In this document: positions 34,915-43,103 of the stretch, one piece after another
Position numbering within the stretch: position 1 is the first letter of the stretch
Layout: each line of letters begins with the position of its first letter
Assembly: GCA_045106735.1 (NCBI GenBank)
Contig: JBGCEZ010000030.1
Coordinates: 57,714 to 121,713, forward strand
Direction of reading: 5' to 3'
DNA from: JBGCEZ01 sp045106735
GTDB lineage: Bacteria; Planctomycetota; Phycisphaerae; Phycisphaerales; SM1A02
DNA length: 64,000 bases
The notes under the pieces: model-generated
What the model saw: only the letters and a program-made list of their open reading frames with translations
Databases searched by the model: none
What the model was told of the DNA's origin: nothing
Translations under genes and position numbers: made by a program

Positions 34915-34980
34915 CACGGCGGACCGCAGCACTCCGCAGCGAACTGGGGCGAATCACGGCGGACCGCAGCACTCCGCAGC
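34915..34980. repeat. 26-bp perfect direct repeat
   Basis: A 26-bp sequence starting CACGGCGGACCGCAGCACTC occurs twice, at 34915-34940 and 34955-34980, with 14 bp between the copies. It lies in the 298-bp gap between the prepilin peptidase stop and the OmpA lipoprotein start. No gene uses it; it could be an operator pair, a target-site remnant or a recent duplication. Confidence 0.95.
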
Positions 34981-35010
34981 AGATTGGCCGTCGCCCAACG
35001 TCCGAATCAG

Positions 35011-36231
35011 TTACACGAACCCGCGGAGCGGAAAGCCGAATCCCCAGACCTTCTCCATGAGCGCCTGAAAGCCCGGTCGACCGAGGATCACGATGACGGT
35101 CGCCACCGCGAGATGCGGGCCGAACGGCAGGTGGTGCCATCGGGTCTTGAAGAGCGTCTGGGCGCCGGATCCCAGGAACACGACCAGCAACGCCGAGAAC
35201 GGGGCGACAAAGAACACCAGCAACGCCTCGGGCCATCCGACGACCACGCCGACCGCGGCCAGCAGGTGCACATCGCCCATGCCCATTGCCTCGCGGCCAA
35301 AGGCCAGGGTGCCGAGAATCCGCACCGCCCAAACGATCCCGCCACCGACGAGGTACCCCAGTCCGGCCCCGGCCAAGGCCTGCACCAACGGCGCGGGCGG
35401 ACCTTCAAGTCCGCCGGTGCCAAACCATCCGATGGTCGCCGCGATCAGAATCGGGATGACGAACAGCACCTCGTGCTTCATTTCGCGCCGGGCGTGCGGG
35501 TAGTCGCCGATCGTCTCGCCGTCGTCCACGTAGTCGTCGTAGTCGGCGAAGCTGTATTTGAACACGCGGAGCGAGAGCAGGGCCCACGACAGCAGCATGC
35601 CGAGCATGCCACCGATGGCCAGCCCGGCCACCGGCCAGTCGACACCGTACGTCGCCCAACTCTGCGTGGCCGGGCGCGGCGGACTCAGGATGACCGCCTG
35701 GAGACCAAGCAGCACAAACGACGCAATGGTCGTGAATCTCGGGATTTCGATTGGGATCGTGAACGTGCGGGCGTCGATCACCGTCATCGCGTACAGGCCG
35801 GAAACCATGAACGCGAGGCTGAAGAACGCCGGCCACGTCCGCAAGAATCCGTTGCCGTACCACCACGGCCCCCCCACGTTGCGCAGCCATTCCGCGCTCG
35901 ACGGCGAGAGGTAGAGCATGGCGTACAGGCCCAGGAACACCAGGGCCATCAACACTTCGACGAGCATGTAACGCACGCTCACCGGCGCCTTGCACGTGCG
36001 GCATTTTCCGCGAATCATGATCCATCCGAGGATCGGCAAGTTCTCGCGAAAGAAGCCGAGCCGGACGCCGCAGATCGGGCAGCGGCTCGGTGGATCGACG
36101 AGGCTCATCCCGGCGGGCAGCCGGTGCACCACGACGTTCAGAAAACTGCCGACCGCCGCCCCCACGCAGAAGACGAAGATCATCGACGGCAGGTGGTTCA
36201 GCAGCCACAGATTCGGCCATGTCATCGGCAT
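35011..36231 (-). CDS. Prepilin peptidase (A24 family)
   Basis: A 406-residue polytopic membrane protease that cleaves and N-methylates type IV pilin-like proteins. The N-terminal methylase domain has GSFLNVVVHRLPAG and two Cys pairs (CPICG and CRTCK, about residues 50-80). The aspartate protease residues are in MTVIDARTFTIP and GMGDVHLL. It is longer than usual (about 280) because of an acidic central loop (YDDYVDDGETIGDYPHARRE) and extra hydrophobic segments. No pilin or secretion genes are adjacent, so its substrates lie elsewhere. Confidence 0.93.
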   Translation of the reverse strand: MPMTWPNLWLLNHLPSMIFVFCVGAAVGSFLNVVVHRLPAGMSLVDPPSRCPICGVRLGFFRENLPILGWIMIRGKCRTCKAPVSVRYMLVEVLMALVFLGLYAMLYLSPSSAEWLRNVGGPWWYGNGFLRTWPAFFSLAFMVSGLYAMTVIDARTFTIPIEIPRFTTIASFVLLGLQAVILSPPRPATQSWATYGVDWPVAGLAIGGMLGMLLSWALLSLRVFKYSFADYDDYVDDGETIGDYPHARREMKHEVLFVIPILIAATIGWFGTGGLEGPPAPLVQALAGAGLGYLVGGGIVWAVRILGTLAFGREAMGMGDVHLLAAVGVVVGWPEALLVFFVAPFSALLVVFLGSGAQTLFKTRWHHLPFGPHLAVATVIVILGRPGFQALMEKVWGFGFPLRGFV

Positions 36232-36240
36232 GGACGGCCC

Positions 36241-36350
36241 CGTGCATCACGTGCGTCAAGTGCAACGCGAGCGTCAAGTGCGTCACGTGCGTCAAGTGCG
36301 TCAAGTGCGTCAAGTGCAATGCGAGCGTCAAGTGCAACGCGGGCGTCACG
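36241..36350. repeat. 9-bp tandem repeat (GTGCGTCAA and GTGCAACGCGAGCGTCAA)
   Basis: A chain of 9-bp units GTGCGTCAA, some replaced by GTGCAACGC / GAGCGTCAA, immediately upstream of the prepilin peptidase start (about 10-120 bp before the ATG). Read on the minus strand the units are TTGACGCAC, which contain TTGACG, a -35-like word, at many places. The array may therefore form multiple weak promoters or binding sites for the prepilin peptidase gene. Confidence 0.85.
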
Positions 36351-36400
36351 CCCTTGACGTGGATCAGGACACGGGCATGCGGCGGTGCGACGGGAACACT

Positions 36401-36658
36401 TCACGAATCCGGGGTCCCGGTCCCGGTCGCGCCGGCCGGCGATTCTTCCGCCCGGATGAGCTCTTGCTCGGCCGCGTCAAGAATGGTGCGGCAACGTTTC
36501 ACCAGTGCCCCGCCCCGCCGCCACTCGGCCAGCGACTCTTCGAGTCCCACGTCACCGCGCTCGATCCGCGCGATGATGGTTTCAAGTTCGGACGCCGCGG
36601 CCTCGAAACCGAGGTCGGCGGGGTCCGGGCGGGCGTCGTGTCCGTCGGCGTCGCTCAT
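36401..36658 (-). CDS. xseB: Exodeoxyribonuclease VII small subunit
   Basis: An 85-residue protein with the XseB helical hairpin: FEAAASELETIIARIERGDVG and LEESLAEWRRGGALVKRC followed by a second helix. It binds the large subunit XseA and completes the exonuclease that degrades single-stranded DNA. The gene follows xseA by 42 bp on the same strand, the usual order. The start ATG is preceded at 6 nt by TACAGT, so xseB may also be transcribed alone and leaderless. Confidence 0.9.
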   Translation of the reverse strand: MSDADGHDARPDPADLGFEAAASELETIIARIERGDVGLEESLAEWRRGGALVKRCRTILDAAEQELIRAEESPAGATGTGTPDS

Positions 36659-36664
36659 GGCCTC

Positions 36665-36670
36665 ACTGTA
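36665..36670 (-). promoter_or_regulatory. Candidate -10 for a leaderless xseB transcript
   Basis: TACAGT on the minus strand, 6 nt before the xseB ATG and inside the 42-bp gap after xseA. No Shine-Dalgarno is present. Confidence 0.4.
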
Positions 36671-36700
36671 CGGCGGATTCGTCGCCCGGGAGGGGTCGCG

Positions 36701-38275
36701 TCACTCCTCGGTGTCGATCACGCGACTGTGGATGGTTCCGTCGGCGGCGATCGTTCGCAGCTCGGTCCCCACCGCCACGTCGTCCGGCCCCCGGACCAGT
36801 CGCTCGTCGCTGGCGCGCATCGTGTAGGTGTAACCTCGGCCGAGGACGGACGATGGGTCCAACAGGGCCACGCCGCGATCCGCACGGGCCAGCCGATGAC
36901 CGGATCGATCCAAGCGTTCGCGCATGGCCCGGCCGAGCCGCGCCGCCGCATCATCGAGCCGGCGTCTCGATGCCTCAGCCTGTCCGACCAGCGCACGGGT
37001 GAACGTTGCTTCGAGTACGGCCAGGCGCTCCCGGCGGGCCGCCTGCCGTGCCGACGGACGTGCCTCGCGCCAGCGCCCGGCCAGGCGTTCCAGCCGCATC
37101 GCCGCGGCCGCATGCCGTTGCCGAGTCGCCGCGGGCAGCCGACGCACGGCATCCGAGAGCCGGGTTCGCGCCCCGAGCAACAGATGCCGCGGATCGCGAA
37201 GGGCCGGACGATCGGCCAGGGCGTCCACCCGTCGTCGCCGTGCGTCGATCGCCTGCCGCAGGGCCGCGGCCAGCCGCCCGGACAGATGATCGACCTGCTG
37301 GTTCAGCTCGGTCCGGTCAGGCACCAAGAGCATGGCCGCCTGGGTCGGCGTCGATGCCCGGCGATCGGCAACGAGTTCCGCGACCGTCGTATCTGACTCG
37401 TGGCCGATGGCCGCGACGATCGGAATCGGGCAGGCGCGGATCGCCTCGGCAACGACGCGCTCGTTGAACGCCCAGAGGTCTTCGATTGATCCGCCGCCGC
37501 GGGTCACGACGATGGCGTCCACGCCGCGGTCCCGGGCTTCGGCCCCCGCCCGCTCAACCGCGGCGGCGACTTCTCCCGCCGCGGCGTCGCCCTGCACCCG
37601 AACGTCGTAAAGCACGATGCCGACGGCGGGAAGCCGGGCCGCCGCGGTGGCGAGCACGTCGCGAATCGCCGCCCCAGTCGCCGACGTGATCACGGCGATC
37701 CGGCGCGGCAACGTGGGCAACGCTTGCTTGCTCGCGTCCTCGAACCAGCCGAGTCCGCGAAGTTCTCGACACAGCCGCTCGAACTGCTGCTGGAGGGTGC
37801 CCCGGCCGGCTGACTCCAGGCGATCGACGTAGAACTGCGTCCGGCCGCCCGGAGCCCAGTGATCGATGCGGCCGGTGGCGATGAGTTCGTCACCCTCGGC
37901 CGGATCCACGGTGAACCGACCGGCGGTCGACCGCCACGCGACGCAAGAGACGACTCCGCCGGCATCTTTCAGTGAGAAATACCAATGCCCGCGGCGCGAG
38001 AGGTTGCTGATCTCGCCGCGCACGCGGAGCCGGCCCGGCAGCCCGTCCTGCAGGGCGCGGCGAACCTGCTCATTGAGCGCGCTGACGGTCAGCGGCGGCG
38101 GATCGGCGGATGCGGCGGGCGATGGCGCCGGCGGTGGGGCCGGACGATCATCCGGCGGAACGGCCGAATCCGACGCTTGACTCCGCGCCCGCGGGGGCCG
38201 GCGGGAACCAGAGCGCGGGCGGGAACGCTCCGGCTCGGAAGAGTCATCGCGATTGAGGGCGGAGAAGAGGTCCAC
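36701..38275 (-). CDS. xseA: Exodeoxyribonuclease VII large subunit
   Basis: A 524-residue nuclease subunit (531 if an upstream ATG is used). The N-terminal OB fold is seen as RLRVRGEISNLSRRGHWYFSLKD, the catalytic region as AVITSATGAAIRDVL, VTRGGGSIEDLWAFNE and IGHESDTTVAELVADRRASTPTQAA. A long helical C-terminal region follows. Residues 10-60 are a Pro/Arg/Ser-rich extension before the OB fold. The GTG at 38275 is proposed as the start since TACCAT lies 7 nt upstream; the annotated alternatives are ATG at 38284 or 38296. Divergent from recG; both belong to recombination and repair. Confidence 0.93.
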   Translation of the reverse strand: MDLFSALNRDDSSEPERSRPRSGSRRPPRARSQASDSAVPPDDRPAPPPAPSPAASADPPPLTVSALNEQVRRALQDGLPGRLRVRGEISNLSRRGHWYFSLKDAGGVVSCVAWRSTAGRFTVDPAEGDELIATGRIDHWAPGGRTQFYVDRLESAGRGTLQQQFERLCRELRGLGWFEDASKQALPTLPRRIAVITSATGAAIRDVLATAAARLPAVGIVLYDVRVQGDAAAGEVAAAVERAGAEARDRGVDAIVVTRGGGSIEDLWAFNERVVAEAIRACPIPIVAAIGHESDTTVAELVADRRASTPTQAAMLLVPDRTELNQQVDHLSGRLAAALRQAIDARRRRVDALADRPALRDPRHLLLGARTRLSDAVRRLPAATRQRHAAAAMRLERLAGRWREARPSARQAARRERLAVLEATFTRALVGQAEASRRRLDDAAARLGRAMRERLDRSGHRLARADRGVALLDPSSVLGRGYTYTMRASDERLVRGPDDVAVGTELRTIAADGTIHSRVIDTEE

Positions 38276-38282
38276 GGAGGGC

Positions 38283-38288
38283 ATGGTA
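38283..38288 (-). promoter_or_regulatory. Candidate -10 for xseA
   Basis: TACCAT on the minus strand, 7 nt before a GTG that begins the conserved V-D-L-F-S-A-L N-terminus. If used, the upstream ATG codons would lie inside or before the promoter and could not be the start. Confidence 0.45.
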
Positions 38289-38345
38289 CGCGCCACGGGC
38301 GTGGGCGGATTGGCCCACGGAGGAGGCTTTGTCCGGAGACGGTGG

Positions 38346-38351
38346 TATCGT
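38346..38351 (+). promoter_or_regulatory. Candidate -10 for a leaderless recG transcript
   Basis: GGTATCGT, with TATCGT ending 6 nt before the GTG start of recG. The same GGTATCGT word stands before aroK on the other strand. No Shine-Dalgarno is seen. Confidence 0.5.
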
Positions 38352-38357
38352 CATCCC

Positions 38358-40793
38358 GTGCCGACCGAACCCGCCCAACCCGCACCGCCCGACGGCGGGC
38401 AACGCCCTCCTGCCGCCTTGCTTCGAAAGGTGGCGGACGTGCCCGGCGTTGGCCCGCGCCGAGCGGAAATGCTCGCGCGGATCGGCGTCCGGCGGGTCGG
38501 CGACCTCATCATGCACGTGCCGTTTCGCTACGAGCGCCGGCTCGATACCGAAACGGTCGCGGCGGCGGAAGCCATCCTCGGAGACGCGGATCGGACGCGC
38601 GACCAGATCAGCGTGACCGGCGAGATCGTGGCCGTGCGCCCCGCCGCCGGGCGCCGGCCGCGCATCGAAGCCACGCTGGAAGATGACACCGGACGGGTCA
38701 AACTCACCTGGTTCAACGCCCCGTGGCTGCGCAAGCGTTTGCACCCCGGGATGCAGGTCCGCTGCACCGGCAAACTCGAACGCATCGGCACGTTCCTGGC
38801 CATCACCAATCCCAAGTGGGAGCCGGTCGAACCCGCCGCCGCCGATGGCCAGGGATTGAGCGTCGGCCCGAATGCCTCGGCGCGACCCGCATCGGGGCCG
38901 GGGAGCGCGGGCGCCCCCCACCCGACGGCCGGCCCACTCGCCGGCCAACCCGCCGATCAGACCGCCGATCAGACCGCCGGCCAACCCGCCAACCCAACCG
39001 CCGACCAGACCGCCGACCAGACCGCCAACCGGACCGCCAGCCAGACTGTCAGCCAGACCGCCGACCGGCCAACCGGTCATGCCGCCCCACCACCTGCGGG
39101 CCTTCCGGGACTCCAAGACGTCGCCGATGCCTCCGGCCCTCCGGCCGAAATGCTGCCCGTTTATGCGGCCACCGAAGGACTGCCGTCCCGCATGATCGGC
39201 AGCATCATCCGTCGCGCCCTGCCGGACGCGTTGCCCGCCGTCGACGACCACCTGCCGCCGGCGTACCGCGACGAACGTGATCTTCCGGCCCTCGCCGCGG
39301 CCATCGCCACCATCCATGATCCCGCCGATCAGGCCCAGGCCGACGCGGCCCGGCGTCGCCTGGCTTTCGACGAACTGCTGCTGTTGCAACTCGCAGTCAT
39401 GATGAAGCGGGCCGAGCGGACCCGCACCACGCACGCCGTCGCCCTGCCCCGGACCGACGCGATCGCGGCCCGCATCGAGTCGCGGCTGCCGTTCCAGTAC
39501 ACCGACGACCAGCGCGCCGCGGTCCTCGAGATCGCCGCCGACTTGGCCCGCCCGACGCCCATGAACCGCCTCTTGCAGGGAGACGTCGGGGCCGGCAAGA
39601 CGGTCGTCGCCCTGGACGCGATGCTGGTGGCCGTCGCCGCCCGGCGCCAGGCGGCCCTCGTCGCGCCGACCGAGTTGCTGGCCGAACAACATGAGCGATC
39701 GCTGCGATCACTGCTCGATGGGAGCGACGTCCGCCTCGCCCGGCTCACCGGTTCGATGGCGATGGCGGAACGGCGAGCGATCGTGGCCGGCCTCGCATCT
39801 GGCGAGTTCGACATCGTCGTCGGCACGCACGCCTTGCTCGGCGAGGGCGTCCAATTCGCCCACCTCAGCTTGGTGGTGGTCGATGAGCAGCATCGCTTTG
39901 GCGTGCACCAGCGGGCCGCGCTCCGAGATCGCGGCGGCGATGGTTCAGCGCCGCACGTCCTGGTGATGACGGCCACGCCGATCCCGCGGACGCTGGCCAT
40001 GACCGTCTTTGGCGACCTGGACGTCTCGGTGATCCGCGGTCTCCCGCCGGGCCGCACGCCGATTCGCACCGAACTCGCCACGCCCGACCAACTCGGCCGG
40101 GTCCAGGAAATCATGGGCGAAACGGTCGATCGCGGCGAGCAGGTCTACGTGGTGGTGCCAGCGGTAGAGGGCGATGACGACCAGGAGCTCACGAGTGTGT
40201 CCGGCCGAGTGGCCCAGCTTGAAGCCGGCCCGCTGCACGGGCGGCGAATCGCCGGCGTCCACGGGCGACTCTCGGCCGACGACCGAGCGGCGACCATGGA
40301 CGCCTTCCACGCCGGCGAGATTGACGTACTTGTGGCCACCACGGTCATCGAAGTGGGCGTCGATGTGGCGAACGCCACACTGATGGTGGTCGAGGATGCC
40401 GATCGTTTTGGATTGGCCCAGTTGCACCAGCTCCGCGGTCGCGTCGGCCGCGGCGATCGACCGGGGCGCTGCCTGCTGGTGGCTGACCCGGCGACGGACG
40501 ATGGCACTCGGCGCCTGGAAGCCATCGCCGCCACCACCGACGGGTTCGAGATCGCCGAAGCGGACCTCTTGATCCGCGGGCCGGGTGAAGTCTTCGGCAC
40601 GCGACAGTCGGGCTTGGCCCCCTTCCGCGTGGCCGACCTCGTCCGCGACCGGCGACTGCTGACCCTCGCCCGGAAGGATGCCGAAGCGTGGATCGACCGA
40701 TCGCCGGAGCTTCGCGCTGACGGCGAGTCGCTGCTGCGTTCTCGGGTTCTGCGGCGGCACGGCCGAGCGTTCGGGCTCGGCGACGTCGGATGA
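38358..40793 (+). CDS. recG: ATP-dependent DNA helicase RecG with a repeat insertion
   Basis: An 811-residue branch-migration helicase for stalled forks and recombination. A helix-hairpin-helix start (VPGVGPRRAEMLARIGVR) is followed by the wedge/OB domain (GRVKLTWFNAPWLRKRLHPG). The motor shows LLQGDVGAGKTVVALDAML, DEQHRFGVHQR, VMTATPIPRTLAMTVFGDLD and RGRVGRGDRPGRCLL; the C-terminal wedge-contact GEVFGTRQSGLA is present. Usual RecG is about 690. The extra length is mostly a roughly 95-residue insert at about 165-260 between the OB fold and the LPVYAATEGL segment, full of QTAD repeats. GTG start with a close -10-like word upstream. Confidence 0.96.
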   Translation: MPTEPAQPAPPDGGQRPPAALLRKVADVPGVGPRRAEMLARIGVRRVGDLIMHVPFRYERRLDTETVAAAEAILGDADRTRDQISVTGEIVAVRPAAGRRPRIEATLEDDTGRVKLTWFNAPWLRKRLHPGMQVRCTGKLERIGTFLAITNPKWEPVEPAAADGQGLSVGPNASARPASGPGSAGAPHPTAGPLAGQPADQTADQTAGQPANPTADQTADQTANRTASQTVSQTADRPTGHAAPPPAGLPGLQDVADASGPPAEMLPVYAATEGLPSRMIGSIIRRALPDALPAVDDHLPPAYRDERDLPALAAAIATIHDPADQAQADAARRRLAFDELLLLQLAVMMKRAERTRTTHAVALPRTDAIAARIESRLPFQYTDDQRAAVLEIAADLARPTPMNRLLQGDVGAGKTVVALDAMLVAVAARRQAALVAPTELLAEQHERSLRSLLDGSDVRLARLTGSMAMAERRAIVAGLASGEFDIVVGTHALLGEGVQFAHLSLVVVDEQHRFGVHQRAALRDRGGDGSAPHVLVMTATPIPRTLAMTVFGDLDVSVIRGLPPGRTPIRTELATPDQLGRVQEIMGETVDRGEQVYVVVPAVEGDDDQELTSVSGRVAQLEAGPLHGRRIAGVHGRLSADDRAATMDAFHAGEIDVLVATTVIEVGVDVANATLMVVEDADRFGLAQLHQLRGRVGRGDRPGRCLLVADPATDDGTRRLEAIAATTDGFEIAEADLLIRGPGEVFGTRQSGLAPFRVADLVRDRRLLTLARKDAEAWIDRSPELRADGESLLRSRVLRRHGRAFGLGDVG
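38943..39066. repeat. 12-bp tandem repeat inside recG
   Basis: About ten 12-bp units close to GACCGCCGATCA / GACCGCCAACCC encode the Q-T-A-D / Q-P-A-N linker in RecG. The period is in frame. Confidence 0.93.
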
Positions 40794-41111
40794 GGGATCG
40801 CGGCACGTCCGATCGGGGGCGCGGGCAGAGTGCATGCCCACCGCCGCGATCGAGTCCGCCAGCGGCCGCCGGCACGCAGCACGCAGCACGCCGGCGAGAG
40901 GCGAAAGCGATCACGCCAGAAGGATGCGACGAACGGCCCGCGATCTGCTTGGAGCAGGGAGAGCGGCCGGAAGCGGCTCCGCGTGATCAATCCGCAGTGT
41001 CCGCGGGACCCGTTCGTCGCACCAATGTGAGCAATCGGCACAATCAGAACTGGGGTTGATCCGCGTGCGCGAAAAACGCGCTCAATTGATGCGGCTGAAC
41101 GCATCCGGGGA
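40794..41111. other. Convergent intergenic region between recG and alr
   Basis: About 318 bp with no supported gene. CGGCACGCAGCACGCAGCACGCCGG near 40868-40892 is a small direct and inverted repeat that can form a short stem. No T-tract follows it. It may hold the 3' ends of both flanking transcripts. Confidence 0.5.
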
Positions 41112-42494
41112 TCATGGCGTACGCATGCTGCCTTCGGTTCCGGTCCGACTCGGACGCGCCGCGCCACGACTCCGGCGTGGACGAACGGTGGCTCGCGTCT
41201 CCACCAACGGACCGTTCGCGGCTGCGCCCGCGGCCGGCGCCTCGGCGTACGCCCGGGCGACCCGCGGCCCCAGACGGCACAGCAATTCGTAGTGGGTCGT
41301 GCCCGCGGCGTGGGCCAGGGCGGCGATGTCGTTCGGTGCGTCCGGCCGATGGCCAAAGAGCTCGACGGCAGCTCCCACCTGCGCGTCCGCGTCGGCAACG
41401 TCGGTCAAGTCAATGGTGAGCTGGTCCATGCTGATCGCGCCGACAACCGGCGCGTACGCCCGCGGCCCGTCGGCGGATGCGGATGCGGATGCGGATCCAC
41501 TCGCGATGCCCGTGTTCGCGTCAATCCCAACGCCAACCCGGGCGATGCTCGCGCCGCCTGCATCTGTCTCCGCCAGCGGACGCGGGTAGCCATCGGCGTA
41601 GCCGACCGGAATCAAGCCGAGCCGCGTGCGCCGGCGGGCCGTCCATCGACGCCCGTACCCGACGGTGGTCCCGGGTTCGATTTCGCGAACGCGGGCGATT
41701 CGGCTGACCCAACGCACCGCGCGCTTCAACCGGGGCTGCGCCGGACCGGAGAGCGTGCCATCGACCGACGCTTCAACCGCGCCGAATCCTGACAACGCCT
41801 GCCCGCAACGCACCAGGTCGGCGGCCAGCCGAGGCCGGCGCAGCACAGTCCGTGTGTTCGCCACGTGGATCCGGCACGAGCCCGGCAGTGGCGGGAGCGC
41901 GGACGTGACGGCGCGGAAGATTTCCAACTGTTCATCGACCGATTCGGCGTCGTCCGGTTCGGCCATGTGGGTGAACACGCCGGCGAGGGCCAAGTCCGGC
42001 GATCGCAGGATGCGGTCGATGAGTCGCGGCGTCTCGGTCGGCGGACACCCGCCCCGGCTCATGCCGGTGTCGACTTCCACGTGCACCGGCACCGCGCGTG
42101 CGCCGCGGGCGGCCAGTGCCCCGGCGACATCCAGTTCGCGATTCCCGTGGACGGTCAGATGGATGCGGCCCGCCGCGGCCGCGGCCGTCACCGGACCGTC
42201 CGCGGAGTCGTCCCCCCAGTCGTCCACCACATCACGCAAGAGCGGGCCGAGGATCATCACCCGGGCGGGAACGCCCGCCTCGAAGAGTTCGACCGCCTCG
42301 GCGGCGTCGTACACCGCGAGCAGTGACGCGCCGGCCCGGGCGACGGTGCGGGCCACCGGCACCGCGCCAAGTCCATAGGCGTCGGCCTTGACCACGGCGG
42401 CGAAGCCCGTCTGGCTGGGCAGCCAATGACGCATCGCCCGCACGTTGTCGGCGACGGCACCCAAATCGATGATGAGGCGGCTGCTTGCGTCCAT
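41112..42494 (-). CDS. alr: Alanine racemase
   Basis: A 460-residue PLP enzyme that makes D-alanine for peptidoglycan. The PLP Lys is in AAVVKADAYGLGAVPVA (about residue 36), the catalytic Tyr is in IPVGYADGYPRPL, and AISMDQLTIDLT follows. It is longer than the usual 360-380. The extra residues are a GSASASASADG insert from a GCGGAT microsatellite before APVVGAISMDQ, and a C-terminal tail. Divergent from the DEAD-box helicase gene, with a 610-bp gap. No ddl or murF neighbour. Confidence 0.95.
   Translation of the reverse strand: MDASSRLIIDLGAVADNVRAMRHWLPSQTGFAAVVKADAYGLGAVPVARTVARAGASLLAVYDAAEAVELFEAGVPARVMILGPLLRDVVDDWGDDSADGPVTAAAAAGRIHLTVHGNRELDVAGALAARGARAVPVHVEVDTGMSRGGCPPTETPRLIDRILRSPDLALAGVFTHMAEPDDAESVDEQLEIFRAVTSALPPLPGSCRIHVANTRTVLRRPRLAADLVRCGQALSGFGAVEASVDGTLSGPAQPRLKRAVRWVSRIARVREIEPGTTVGYGRRWTARRRTRLGLIPVGYADGYPRPLAETDAGGASIARVGVGIDANTGIASGSASASASADGPRAYAPVVGAISMDQLTIDLTDVADADAQVGAAVELFGHRPDAPNDIAALAHAAGTTHYELLCRLGPRVARAYAEAPAAGAAANGPLVETRATVRPRRSRGAARPSRTGTEGSMRTP
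41473..41496. repeat. GCGGAT hexanucleotide microsatellite inside alr
   Basis: Four head-to-tail GCGGAT units, encoding alternating Ser and Ala on the alr strand. Confidence 0.9.
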
Positions 42495-43103
42495 GCTCGG
42501 TGGCCACGATCCAGTTCAGAGCCAATCCGTCCCAGCCCGGACCCGTTCGGTCCACGCCGTCGATCCCCGGAGCACCACGCACCGGCAAACCGCCCGGCCA
42601 AGGGCCGGGGTCGCCGCCGAGATCGCGCGGGCATCCGAAAGAAGCGGTGACCAGACCTCGCGCAGCGAGGCGGGTGGGCTGGCGATCAGACTGGCCGGGG
42701 GCAATCCGCCACGGGCCGGCGAGCGAGCCGACCCGAGGCCAGCACGCCATCCTGTTCGCCGCCGCGTCCGGGCTCCAGCCCAGATGGCGGTCACCGTCCC
42801 GGATCCTGGCGGGGCGTCCAATGCCCCGGGCAAACCGGCGGTGGCGGACAGCCCGGGAGCCAGTCGGCCCCAAGTCATCCGCTGGCCTCACGATATCGCG
42901 CGACGGCCTTGCGTGGCGTCGGCCCCGCCAATGGGCTATAAAACCCTCTGACGGAACCGGCGTCCCGGGCCACCCCAGGTGGGCCCCATGGATGCCACCC
43001 GGCCGAACGATCGGCCGGTCTGCCCGGCATGGAGCGGCGAGCGGCCCCGACGCCATCCCCCTCGCGGCCCGCCGGCCCCCCCTTGACGCAGACGCGAGCA
43101 CCC
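42495..43103. other. Divergent intergenic region between alr and the DEAD-box helicase gene
   Basis: About 609 bp. Several frames stay open but none shows a domain; a 120-codon minus-strand frame (42516-42878) is the least implausible. GGGCTATAAAACC at about 42933-42945 is AT-rich in a GC-rich setting and could be the -10 of the helicase gene, giving a 5' leader of about 155 nt; no matched -35 was found. Long leaders are common in cold-induced helicase mRNAs, but no RNA structure was computed. Confidence 0.5.

Noticed and set aside
36241..36350. Possible CRISPR array
   Set aside because: Units of 9 bp without spacers; tandem repeat, not CRISPR. The same applies to 13128-13215 and 17046-17170.
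42516..42878. 120-codon minus-strand frame upstream of alr
   Set aside because: No homology recognised, and other frames of the same stretch look equally coding-like.
43029..43103. Upstream extension of the DEAD-box helicase
   Set aside because: The 25 extra codons read as Arg/Pro-rich filler; the acidic N-terminus beginning at the ATG at 43104 fits helicase N-termini better.
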